Part shown: positions 17,808-25,493 of the stretch, in pieces
Layout of the letters: every line of letters starts with the position of its first letter
Numbering within the stretch: the first letter of the stretch is position 1
Assembly (NCBI GenBank): GCA_014647935.1
Contig: BMQD01000030.1
Location: forward strand, 1-51,175
Length of the DNA stretch: 51,175 nt
Direction: 5' to 3'
Source of the DNA: Planomonospora parontospora
Lineage (GTDB): Bacteria > Actinomycetota > Actinomycetes > Streptosporangiales > Streptosporangiaceae
Program-made: the position numbers and the translations under genes
Notes under the pieces: generated by a model
What the model was told of the DNA's origin: nothing
The model's database searches: none
Seen by the model: only the letters and a program-made list of their open reading frames with translations

Positions 17808-18869
17808 TCAGGGACTGCAGTCACAGCAGCAGCAGTCGCAACAGCCGCCGGAGCAGTCGCACTCGCGCAGGTAGCAGCGCTCGTCGCCCGGGCGGCCCCG
17901 CTTCCTGCTCCACCGGGGCCGCCACATCCCGCAGGTGAGGAAGGTCGCCACCCCGGCCGCGGACCTGCGCACGAACCCCGGCCGTTCGTACGAGGCCGAG
18001 GACGCGGAGGCGCCGAACGCCCGCTCCACCGCCCGCCGCACCTCGGTGCCGAGCAGCACCTCGGCCAGGTGGCGGTCCTCCAGCTCCACCTCCCGCAGGG
18101 CCAGGGCCAGGCCGCGGGCGGCGTCGTCGCAGAGCCGCCGGGCCTCCTCGCGGGAGGTCCCGGTGGCGGTCAGCGGGTTGAACGCCCCCCGGGCGTCGTC
18201 CTCCTCGCGGTCCTCCACCGCGTCCAGCAGGTGGGCGATCCGGCCGAAGAACCTGCCCGCCTCGGCCAGCGCCTCGGCGTTGCCCGGCCTTCCCGCGAGC
18301 ACCGCCGTGTGCGCGAAGGCGGCCGCCACGGCCTCCTCGGCGGGACCGGTCAGATCGAGCAGCGTGACACCCGGCGTCCGGGCCGGGACCGCCGCACGGC
18401 GCTCCAGCGCGAGCTGCCGCTCCACGGCGGCGTCCAGGACGGCGGTGTCGAATCCGATCCCGGCCCCCATCCGGGCCCCGGCCGAAGCCCAGCGGGCGGC
18501 GACCAGGCCGCGAACCGGCGCGGTGGCGGGAGTGGAGTCGCCGTCGGCGACGTGGTCGCGGATCCTGCCCGCGGCCAGCACGAGCGAGACCGAGGCCGCC
18601 AGCCGGGCCCCCTGCGCCCGGGCGTCCACCACGTCGGCGGACCGGAACCCGCGCAGCGGGCACGGGCCCGCCTTCCGGTGCGGGGAGGCCGACGGCAGCT
18701 GCGCCTCGGTGAGCACCGAGACGATCAGGCCGTCGTAGTTGGCGGCCAGCCGCGCCGTCTGACCCTGCCCGTCGCGCAGGGTCAGGCAGAGCCCGCACAG
18801 GTGGGCCGCCCACGCGCGGCGCAGCGACGGGCAGGTGTGCTCGCCGCACGGGCGGATGATTCCGAACAT
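17808..18869 (-). CDS. DUF5685-like protein with cysteine-rich tail
   Basis: A 353-residue protein beginning MFGIIRPC with HLCGLCLTLRD and NYDGLIVSVLTEAQ, the pattern I associate with actinobacterial DUF5685; that name is from memory. The central part is helical and Ala-rich. The last ~20 residues are extremely Cys-rich (nine Cys), and with Cys8, Cys13, Cys25 and Cys28 they could form a metal or Fe-S cluster. GAGG precedes the ATG at 4 nt. It is co-oriented with the pentapeptide membrane protein and divergent from the crotonase gene. Biochemical function unknown. Confidence 0.72.
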   Translation of the reverse strand: MFGIIRPCGEHTCPSLRRAWAAHLCGLCLTLRDGQGQTARLAANYDGLIVSVLTEAQLPSASPHRKAGPCPLRGFRSADVVDARAQGARLAASVSLVLAAGRIRDHVADGDSTPATAPVRGLVAARWASAGARMGAGIGFDTAVLDAAVERQLALERRAAVPARTPGVTLLDLTGPAEEAVAAAFAHTAVLAGRPGNAEALAEAGRFFGRIAHLLDAVEDREEDDARGAFNPLTATGTSREEARRLCDDAARGLALALREVELEDRHLAEVLLGTEVRRAVERAFGASASSASYERPGFVRRSAAGVATFLTCGMWRPRWSRKRGRPGDERCYLRECDCSGGCCDCCCCDCSP

Positions 18870-18949
18870 TCGGCCTCACAGCTTCGGGCGTCCGGGGGGA
18901 GCGGGGTCCGGCCGCATGATCGAACAGAGCTCCCGGGAGAATCTACCCC

Positions 18950-19714
18950 GTGCGGATCTGCAACGGCTTCCGGCTGACCCTCGGCGCACCCGCCGAGCAC
19001 GTCGCCACGCTCACGATCGACCGACCGGACAAGCGCAACGCGATGAGCGCGGACATGTGGCGGGCGCTGCCCGGCATCCTGGAGCCGCTCGCGGCGGACC
19101 CGGCCGTACGGGTGCTCGTGCTCACCGGAGCGGGCGGGACCTTCTGCTCCGGCGCGGACATCTCCGAGATCGCCGAGCTGTCCGAGGACGGCGATGACAC
19201 CGGCCTGACCGTCACCGCGGAGCGGGCGCTGACCAGGTTCCCCAAACCGGTGATCGCGATGATCGAGGGCTTCTGCGTGGGCGGCGGCTGCCAGCTCGCG
19301 CTCGCCTGCGACCTCCGCCTGGCCGCCGACGGCGCCCGCTTCGGAATCACCCCGGCCAAGCTCGGCATCGTCTACCCCCTCTCCTCCACCCGCCGCCTGG
19401 TCGACCACGTCGGCCCCTCCGCGGCCAAGTCGCTGCTCTACACCGCCGACCTGGTCGACGCCGGGCGGGCGCTGCGCATCGGCCTGGTCGACGAGGTCCT
19501 GCCGGCCGGGGAGCTGGCGGGCCGGGTGTACGGCCTGGCCCGTACGATGGCCGGGCGGTCGCAGCTCACCCTGGCGGCCGGCAAGGAGATCGTGGACGGC
19601 CGGGCGGGGGAGGATGCCTTCCGCGCCTGGCAGAAGGCATCCCGGGAGGAGCTGGCCGAGGGCGTCGCGGCCTTCCTGGAGCGCCGCCCGCCCCGCTTCA
19701 CCTGGGGTCGATGA
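18950..19714 (+). CDS. Crotonase (enoyl-CoA hydratase/isomerase) family protein
   Basis: A 254-residue crotonase-fold protein. The CoA/oxyanion-hole motifs GTFCSGADISE and EGFCVGGGCQLALACDLRLA are clear. The two glutamates that drive hydration in classical enoyl-CoA hydratase are absent: position 115 is Gln (CQLAL instead of CELAM) and position 136 is Ala (TPAKLG instead of PEIxLG). It is therefore probably not a standard hydratase and may be an isomerase, hydrolase or other crotonase. The GTG at 18950 follows GGGAG. It stands alone, divergent from DUF5685, followed by a 281-bp lower-GC gap. Confidence 0.85.
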   Translation: MRICNGFRLTLGAPAEHVATLTIDRPDKRNAMSADMWRALPGILEPLAADPAVRVLVLTGAGGTFCSGADISEIAELSEDGDDTGLTVTAERALTRFPKPVIAMIEGFCVGGGCQLALACDLRLAADGARFGITPAKLGIVYPLSSTRRLVDHVGPSAAKSLLYTADLVDAGRALRIGLVDEVLPAGELAGRVYGLARTMAGRSQLTLAAGKEIVDGRAGEDAFRAWQKASREELAEGVAAFLERRPPRFTWGR

Positions 19715-19995
19715 CGGGCGGTCCCGGTGCGAAGCGCACTTCCGTTCGCGAAGGAGAATATTTCCGGTCATCTGCTCAAGGAAAGTATGGGTTTTCTCCC
19801 TCCGGGTGGGGTTTCGTTCAAACGCGGGCGGAACGATTTGATGCGATTGTCGAATCTGAGGTATTTCAGTTTCACTGTTTCCCGGTGAACGCACGCCGAG
19901 ATCTCCAAAACTGCATCCCGCGAGGCCTCCCCCATCCCCGGCCTCGCCGGCGGGCTTCGGCTACGCTGCGGAATCACATCCGGAGGACTTCCCCC

Positions 19996-20541
19996 ATGAC
20001 CACGACGCCCACGATCGAGGAACGGGTCACCCATTTGGAGCGGGACATCATGGAATTCGGCATGAGGTGCAGACAGCGGTCGCTGCAGCACGCCCACCAG
20101 GCGGTGGACCCCGCCTACGGCATGATCGAGGAGATGCACCACCGGCTCGTCGGTGTCGAGCAGGCGGTCGGGCGGACCAGGGACGACGTCAAGATCCTGG
20201 GCGAGCAGATCGGCGGGGCCATCGGCCGGATGGACCGGGTGGAGCGCCGGTTCGACCTGCTGCTCGGCCAGGTCTACGACCTCGACAAGCGTCTGACCGA
20301 CCGGATGGACGGGCTGGACAAGCGCATCGACGGGCTGGACAAGCGGATCGACGGGCTGGACAAGCGACTGAGCGGACGCATCGACGAGCTTGACGAGCGG
20401 TTGAGCGGACGGATCGACGAGCTGAGCGCCCAGGTGGGGGAGCTGAACGGCCGGGTCGATGCGCTGGCCAAGTCCAACGCCGCCATGTTCCAGGCGATCC
20501 TGGAGCGGCTGCCGGAGAAGAGGGAACCGGCCCGTCCGTAG
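19996..20541 (+). CDS. Coiled-coil protein with heptad repeats
   Basis: A 181-residue soluble protein with no catalytic motif. From about residue 50 to 165 it is a continuous coiled coil. Its core is consecutive seven-residue repeats of the type GLDKRID (residues 107-127), flanked by related LSGRIDELDER units. The repetition is visible in the DNA and suggests recent expansion. ATG at 19996 with GGAGGA at 9 nt. It is monocistronic between a lower-GC intergenic region and convergent glgC. It may be a structural or adaptor protein; resemblance to tail-fibre-like or DivIVA-like coils is only general. Confidence 0.75.
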   Translation: MTTTPTIEERVTHLERDIMEFGMRCRQRSLQHAHQAVDPAYGMIEEMHHRLVGVEQAVGRTRDDVKILGEQIGGAIGRMDRVERRFDLLLGQVYDLDKRLTDRMDGLDKRIDGLDKRIDGLDKRLSGRIDELDERLSGRIDELSAQVGELNGRVDALAKSNAAMFQAILERLPEKREPARP

Positions 20542-20670
20542 CGGGTCCTCCCGGCGATGAGCCGGGCGCGGACCGCACCTCACACCCGGCGGCGAGCCGG
20601 AACGGGTCCTGGTTCCCCGGCGTCCGGGGAACCGGGATCCCGGCTGCGGGCACCGGGGCGGCGGCGGATC

Positions 20671-21897
20671 CTACCGGTCGACGATCTCGTTCTTGCCGAT
20701 GACCACGACGCCGCTGCCGGTGACCGCGAAACGGGAGCGGTCGTGCTCCAGGTCGAAACCGATCCGGGCGCCGTCCGGGATGACCACGTTCTTGTCGATG
20801 ATGGCCTTGCGCACGATCGCGCCCCTGCCCACCTTCACGTTGCCCATCAGCACGGAGTCCTCGACCACTGAGTGGGAGTGCAGCACCACGCCGGGGGAGA
20901 GGACGGACCTCTCGGCCAGACCGCCGGAGACGATCACCCCGGAGGAGACCAGCGAGTCGATCGCCCGGCCGACCCGGTCGCCGTCGTTGTGCACGAACTT
21001 CGCCGGGGGGAGCGGGTCGTGGCCGGTGTAGATCGGCCAACGGTCGTTGTAGAGGTTGAAGAACGGGTGCGCCGAGATGAGGTCCATGTGCGCCTCGTAG
21101 TAGGCGTCCAGCGTCCCCACGTCGCGCCAGTAGCCGCGGTCGCGCTCGGTCGAGCCGGGCACGACGTTGTCGGCGAAGTCGTAGACCTCGGCGCTGCCGC
21201 TCTTGACCATCATCGGGATGATGTTCCCGCCGAGGTCGTGCTTGCTGGTGGGGTCGAGCGCATCCTCGCGGAGCGCGTCGATCATCGCCTGGGTCCGGAA
21301 GACGTAGTTGCCCATCGAGGCGTAGACCTGGTCGGGCGCGTCCGGCAGGCCCACGGCGTCGGTGGGCTTCTCGCGGAACGCGGTGATCCGCCGCCCCGCC
21401 GGATCGGTCTCGATCACCCCGAACTGGTCGGCCAGCGACAGGGGCTGCCGGATCGCCGCCACGGTCACGTCCGCGCCGGAGTCGATGTGCTGCTCCACCA
21501 TCTGCCGGGGGTCCATCCGGTAGATGTGGTCGGCGCCGAACACGATGACGTGCTCGGGCATCTCGTCGTAGACCAGGTTCAGGTTCTGGAACAGCGCGTC
21601 GGCCGACCCGGAGAACCAGTGCGGCCCGAGCCGCTGCTGCGCCGGGACCGGGGTGACGTAGTTGCCGAGCATCGCCGACAGGCGCCAGGTGCGTGAGATG
21701 TGCCGGTCGAGGCTGTGGTTCTTGTACTGCGTCAGCACGACGATCTTCAGGTAGTGACCGTTGGCCAGGTTCGACAGCACGAAGTCGATCAGCCGGTAGA
21801 TCCCTCCGAACGGCACCGCCGGTTTGGCCCGGTCCGCAGTCAACGGCATGAGCCGCTTGCCTTCACCACCGGCGAGCACGATCGCGAGGACTCTCAT
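20671..21897 (-). CDS. glgC: Glucose-1-phosphate adenylyltransferase (ADP-glucose pyrophosphorylase)
   Basis: Makes ADP-glucose from ATP and glucose-1-phosphate for glycogen and maltose-1-phosphate synthesis. The 408-residue protein has the nucleotide-binding [11 protein letters not shown] and the KPAVPFGG loop, the regulatory/substrate motif FREKP, and a C-terminal left-handed beta helix ([21 protein letters not shown]). The ATG at 21897 lies 7 nt after a TAAGGT -10-like element on the minus strand, so the transcript may be leaderless. Divergent from glgM with only 49 bp between starts, the arrangement also found in mycobacteria. Confidence 0.96.
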   Translation of the reverse strand: MRVLAIVLAGGEGKRLMPLTADRAKPAVPFGGIYRLIDFVLSNLANGHYLKIVVLTQYKNHSLDRHISRTWRLSAMLGNYVTPVPAQQRLGPHWFSGSADALFQNLNLVYDEMPEHVIVFGADHIYRMDPRQMVEQHIDSGADVTVAAIRQPLSLADQFGVIETDPAGRRITAFREKPTDAVGLPDAPDQVYASMGNYVFRTQAMIDALREDALDPTSKHDLGGNIIPMMVKSGSAEVYDFADNVVPGSTERDRGYWRDVGTLDAYYEAHMDLISAHPFFNLYNDRWPIYTGHDPLPPAKFVHNDGDRVGRAIDSLVSSGVIVSGGLAERSVLSPGVVLHSHSVVEDSVLMGNVKVGRGAIVRKAIIDKNVVIPDGARIGFDLEHDRSRFAVTGSGVVVIGKNEIVDR

Positions 21898-21946
21898 ACC
21901 CAGGACCTTAACCTGACGAAGGGGGATGAAACACTAGGGTGTGACC
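21898..21946. promoter_or_regulatory. Compact divergent glgC/glgM promoter
   Basis: Forward: CTGACG (21913-21918), 16 bp, TAGGGT (21935-21940), with the glgM ATG 7 nt further on. Reverse: TAAGGT reading away from glgM, with the glgC ATG 8 nt further on. Both transcripts would be leaderless, and any bound regulator would affect both genes. Confidence 0.55.
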
Positions 21947-23128
21947 ATGCGAGTCGATCTACTGAGCCGCGAGTACCCGCCGGAGGTCTACGGCGGTGCC
22001 GGAGTGCACGTCGAGTACCTCGCCAGGGAGCTGAGGGCGCTGGCCGACACCCGCGTCCGCTGCTTCGGGGCCCCGCGGACCGAGCCCGGGACCGACGCCT
22101 ACCGGGTCCCCGGCGGCCTGGAGGCGGCCAACGCCGCGCTGCAGGTGCTCGGGGTGGATCTGGAGATGGCCGCGGGGTGCGAGGGCGCCGACCTCGTGCA
22201 CAGCCACACGTGGTACGCCAACTTCGCCGGCCACGTGGCCAAGCTGCTGTACGGCACGCCGCACGTGGCGACCACCCACAGCCTGGAGCCGCTCCGGCCG
22301 TGGAAGGCCGAGCAGCTCGGCGGGGGGTACACCCTCTCGTCGTGGGCCGAGCGGACCTCCCTGGCCGCGGCCGACGCGATCATCGCGGTCTCGGAGGGCA
22401 TGCGCCGGGACGTGCTCGCCTGCTACCCGGAGATCGACCCGGCGCGGGTCTCGGTGATCCACAACGGCATCGACACCGACGAGTACGCCCCGGACCCCGG
22501 CACCGAAGTGCTGAAGAAGCACGGCATCGACGCCGGTCGGCCGTACGTTGTGTTCGTCGGGCGGATCACCCGGCAGAAGGGCCTGGTCCACCTGCTGCAC
22601 GCGGCCCGGGACCTGCACCCCGACGCCCAGCTGGTGCTCTGCGCGGGCGCCCCCGACACACCCGAGATCTCCGCCGAGGTGACCGGCCTCGTCCGGGAGC
22701 TGGAGCGGGACCGGGCCGGGGTCGTCTGGATCTCGGAGATGCTCCCGCGCCCCGAGGTGATCCAGATCCTCACCCACGCCGCCGTGTTCGTCTGCCCCTC
22801 GGTCTACGAGCCCATGGGCATCGTGAACCTGGAGGCCATGGCGTGCGAGACCGCCGTGGTCGCCACCGCCACCGGCGGCATCCCCGAGGTCGTGGCCGAC
22901 GGCTCGACCGGGCTGCTGGTCCCGATCGAGCAGACCGCCGCGGACGGCACGCCGGACGACCCGGCCCGGTTCGCCGCCGACCTCGCCGCGCGGGTCAACC
23001 GGCTGCTGGCCGACCCGGCGCTCGCCGCCGAGCTGGGCCGGGCCGGGCGGATCCGGGCCGTGGAGCACTTCTCCTGGGCCCGGATCGCCGAGCGGACGAT
23101 GGAGCTCTACCGGTCGCTCGTGCCCTGA
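21947..23128 (+). CDS. glgM: GT4 glycogen synthase / alpha-maltose-1-phosphate synthase
   Basis: A 393-residue GT4-family transferase that uses ADP-glucose. The N-terminal SREYPPEVYGGAGVHVEYL and C-terminal EPMGIVNLEAMACETAVVAT motifs are typical. The mycobacterial orthologue pattern (divergent glgC) belongs to an enzyme shown to make maltose-1-phosphate for the GlgE pathway, although many genomes label it glgA. The ATG at 21947 is 7 nt after a TAGGGT -10; a GTG at 21941 is in frame. No glgE, treS or glgB lies in the window, so the route is inferred. Confidence 0.9.
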   Translation: MRVDLLSREYPPEVYGGAGVHVEYLARELRALADTRVRCFGAPRTEPGTDAYRVPGGLEAANAALQVLGVDLEMAAGCEGADLVHSHTWYANFAGHVAKLLYGTPHVATTHSLEPLRPWKAEQLGGGYTLSSWAERTSLAAADAIIAVSEGMRRDVLACYPEIDPARVSVIHNGIDTDEYAPDPGTEVLKKHGIDAGRPYVVFVGRITRQKGLVHLLHAARDLHPDAQLVLCAGAPDTPEISAEVTGLVRELERDRAGVVWISEMLPRPEVIQILTHAAVFVCPSVYEPMGIVNLEAMACETAVVATATGGIPEVVADGSTGLLVPIEQTAADGTPDDPARFAADLAARVNRLLADPALAAELGRAGRIRAVEHFSWARIAERTMELYRSLVP

Positions 23129-23143
23129 CAGGTCCGAAGGGGG

Positions 23144-23611
23144 TCAGAACCCGATCACGGGCTCGGGCCTGACGGGGAAGTTCACCGAGCGGGCGATGAA
23201 GCAGTATTCGTGGACCTCGCCGTGCAGGCGCTCGGCCGTGGCCGCCATCTCGGCGGAGGCGACGGTCACGGCCGGCCGGAGCACGACCTCGGTGAACCGC
23301 CCCGAGCCGTTGCCGTCCTCCAGCATGACGCCCTCCGGCTCGTCCGTGTAGCCGGTCACCACGACGCCGTTGACCGTGCACAGGTGCAGGTACCAGAGCA
23401 TGTGGCACTGGGAGAGCGAGGCGACGAGCAGTTCCTCGGGATTCCAGCGGGCGGGGTCGCCCCGGAAGGCGGGGTCGGACGAGCCGGCCAGCGGTTCCTT
23501 GCCAGGGGCGGAGACCTCGTGCTCCCGGCCGTAGCCGCGGTAGCTCACGGTGCCCTCGCCGCGGTTCCCGGTCCAGGTGACGGTGAGCCGGTAGCGGTGT
23601 TCGCGTGTCAT
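23144..23611 (-). CDS. OsmC-family peroxide reductase-like protein
   Basis: A 155-residue OsmC/Ohr-fold protein. It has the conserved NPEELLVASLSQCHMLWYLHLC segment with the peroxidatic cysteine and the later EYCFIARSVNFPV with the second cysteine. These proteins reduce organic hydroperoxides with lipoyl or other thiol partners. I chose the ATG at 23611, where the family-like sequence begins; an upstream ATG at 23659 would add an Arg-rich stretch. It is convergent with glgM (15 bp apart) and lies downstream of a tandem-repeat intergenic region. Confidence 0.9.
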   Translation of the reverse strand: MTREHRYRLTVTWTGNRGEGTVSYRGYGREHEVSAPGKEPLAGSSDPAFRGDPARWNPEELLVASLSQCHMLWYLHLCTVNGVVVTGYTDEPEGVMLEDGNGSGRFTEVVLRPAVTVASAEMAATAERLHGEVHEYCFIARSVNFPVRPEPVIGF

Positions 23612-23693
23612 GCCGGAATCATGGCGGAGAGATCGCGACCGGAACCGGTCGGGGCGCACCCGCGGAAGGGCGCACGGGCCACGGCGGCCGTAT

Positions 23694-23789
23694 CCGCCGG
23701 AATCCGTACCGCGGGGCCGTGTCCGCCGGGCCGCCGGAATCCGTACCGCGGGGCCGTGTCCGCCGGGCCGCCGGAATCCGTACCGCGGG
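23694..23789. repeat. 37-bp tandem repeat, about 2.6 copies
   Basis: A GC-rich 37-bp unit recurs with exact period (marker bases at 23701, 23738 and 23775). It lies in the 228-bp gap between the OsmC and CbiX-like genes. No spacers separate the copies, so it is not a CRISPR array. Confidence 0.9.
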
Positions 23790-23839
23790 CGGGGCGCGCC
23801 CGTGGGGACCTCCGTCCGCCGCGGGCGCGCCCGGGAGCC

Positions 23840-24676
23840 CTACGCCTCGGCGAGCACGCTTCCGTAGGCGCGGGCCGCCAGGTCGGCGATGAGCCCGTGC
23901 GAGCCCAGCAGGGCGGCGCACTCGATCCCGGCGTCCCCGGCCGCCGCGTCCGCGAGACCGGGGGCGGCCTCGGGACCGATCAGGCAGGGGGACAGGGCGA
24001 TGCGCCCGGCGCCGATGCCGCGCAGCCGCTCGGCCGCGTCGGCGACGGAGGGGGCGCCGTCCAGGGAGGCGACCAGCACGGGGAGGGTCAGCCGGGAGGC
24101 CAGCAGCACGGCCGTCGGCTGCGCCTCCACCGCCCCCCGGTCCCCGCCGACCGTGGCCAGGACGACCGCGTCGACCGGGCTGGAGACATTGAGCAGCCGC
24201 ACCCGGTCGGGCCTGGCGAGGTCCTTCTCGGCGAGCCGGATGTGCAGGGCCTCGGCGAGCAGCGGGTGCGGGCCGAGGTGCTCGGTGACCGTCACGGTCG
24301 CCCCGCTCTCCGCCACCGCCTCGGCGATCATCCGGTCGGCGACGGGGTGCGGCCCGGTCAGCAGGGGCACCACGATGGCGGCCACGCCGTCCTCGGGCCT
24401 GGAGCGGGCGGCGGCCTCCAGTTCGGAGGTCAGCTCCTTGCCGTCCTCGCCGAGACCGGCCAGGCGGACCTCGATCTGCGGGTTGTCGACCCGGACGGTG
24501 GCGGCGAGCTCGGCGGCGGCACCGGACGCGTCGCCGGGTACGGCCAGCACGAGCGCGGGGGCCTCGGGCGGGAGCTGGGAAGGCACGGGCCTGCGGTGCC
24601 GGCCGGAGGGCCGGGCGGCGCGTCCGCGCACGGGGAGGCTGGAACTCTCACTCACACGCGCGAACTCTAGGGCCAT
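23840..24676 (-). CDS. CbiX/sirohydrochlorin chelatase-like protein lacking the usual catalytic His
   Basis: A 278-residue protein with two repeats of the chelatase fold. The first domain reads ALVLAVPGDASG, where active chelatases have a His-Gly at the VPG position; Pro47 replaces the metal-binding histidine. The second conserved histidine is kept (LLTGPHPVAD, His110). The second domain (DAVVLATVGGDRG ... ALLGSHGLIADLAARAYG) is also diverged. The 40-residue N-terminal extension is Arg/Pro rich. GGAG lies 8 nt before the ATG. Either the metal site has moved or the protein no longer chelates; a structural or regulatory role is possible. Confidence 0.75.
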   Translation of the reverse strand: MALEFARVSESSSLPVRGRAARPSGRHRRPVPSQLPPEAPALVLAVPGDASGAAAELAATVRVDNPQIEVRLAGLGEDGKELTSELEAAARSRPEDGVAAIVVPLLTGPHPVADRMIAEAVAESGATVTVTEHLGPHPLLAEALHIRLAEKDLARPDRVRLLNVSSPVDAVVLATVGGDRGAVEAQPTAVLLASRLTLPVLVASLDGAPSVADAAERLRGIGAGRIALSPCLIGPEAAPGLADAAAGDAGIECAALLGSHGLIADLAARAYGSVLAEA

Positions 24677-24767
24677 TTCGGTCGCTCCGTCGCCGGAAAA
24701 CGGCAGCGATTCCGTCACAACCTGCCGGGACGCCGGAGGAGGCACCCACACCGCGCCCCTCCAGCCC

Positions 24768-24838
24768 TCCCGCGGTGCCCGCCACGGGTGCCCGTCGCAG
24801 TGCCCGTCGCAGTGCCCGCCACTGCCCGCCACGGTGCC
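24768..24838. repeat. Short imperfect direct repeats upstream of the CbiX-like gene
   Basis: Units of the type (C/G)(A/G)GTGCCCG(T/C)C recur four to five times in the gap between the GNAT and CbiX-like genes. The array is imperfect and of unknown role; it may be replication-slippage debris. Confidence 0.5.
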
Positions 24839-24881
24839 CCGCGGCGCCTTCGCGGGACCGCCGGGGGCGCGCCCGGAGCGG

Positions 24882-25439
24882 TCAGGTGTCGCGCTGGCCC
24901 TCCCACTCGTCCTCCAGCGCCGAGTGCACGATGGAGTCGCGCCAGGAGCCGTTGACCCGCACGTGGTGCCGGATCCTGCCCTCCTCGACCATCCCGGCGA
25001 CCAGCATCGCGAGCTGGGCGGCGGTGTTGGCGGGGGAGCGGGCGCCCCAGATGCGGTGCAGGCGCAGGTGCTTGAAGCCGAACGTCAGCAGCAGCCTGAT
25101 CAGGTCGGTGCCGATCCCCCGCCCCCAGTGGTCGGGACGGAGCCCGAGGCCGATCTCCGCGCTGTGCGGGTGGTCGGCCTCGATGTGCAGCCGGGCGACG
25201 CCGATGACCTCGCCGCCGTCCAGGTCGGTCACCGCCAGGACGTAGAGCCGCCGGGGCTCCCCGCCCGCGGACTCGATCGCCTCGGCGACGATCTCCTCGA
25301 CCTCCCCCCTGGTGCGGGGGTCGAACGGCAGATGCTCGGTGGTCGCCGGATCGCCGTACACGGCGTGCAGCGCGTCCACGTCGGCGGGCGTCACTTCCCT
25401 CAGTCCGAGTCTCTTGCCGGAGATCTCAACAGGGCGCAT
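24882..25439 (-). CDS. GNAT-family N-acetyltransferase (RimJ/RimL type)
   Basis: A 185-residue acetyltransferase. Family features are RLGLREVTPADVDALHAVY at the start, the acetyl-CoA strand EIGLGLRPDHWGRGIGTDLIRLLL with the pyrophosphate loop RGIGTD, and a downstream helix LRLHRIWGARSPANTAAQ typical of RimJ-like enzymes, here with Pro-Ala before NTAA instead of the usual VxxxN. It probably acetylates an amine on a protein or small molecule. It is 54 bp downstream of the MHS transporter on the same strand; co-transcription is plausible. Confidence 0.85.
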   Translation of the reverse strand: MRPVEISGKRLGLREVTPADVDALHAVYGDPATTEHLPFDPRTRGEVEEIVAEAIESAGGEPRRLYVLAVTDLDGGEVIGVARLHIEADHPHSAEIGLGLRPDHWGRGIGTDLIRLLLTFGFKHLRLHRIWGARSPANTAAQLAMLVAGMVEEGRIRHHVRVNGSWRDSIVHSALEDEWEGQRDT

Positions 25440-25493
25440 GCGCAGACGCTAACGTCTCACGCGTCCCGCGGCTAGAGATGATTCCGGTCGGGA

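Noticed and set aside
16242-18977. A 911-codon open frame on the plus strand
   Set aside because: It lies antisense over the pentapeptide and DUF5685 genes, is Arg/Gly/Pro-rich without motifs, and is a usual GC-rich antisense shadow.
23694-23789. CRISPR array
   Set aside because: The 37-bp units follow each other directly without spacers, and no cas genes are present.
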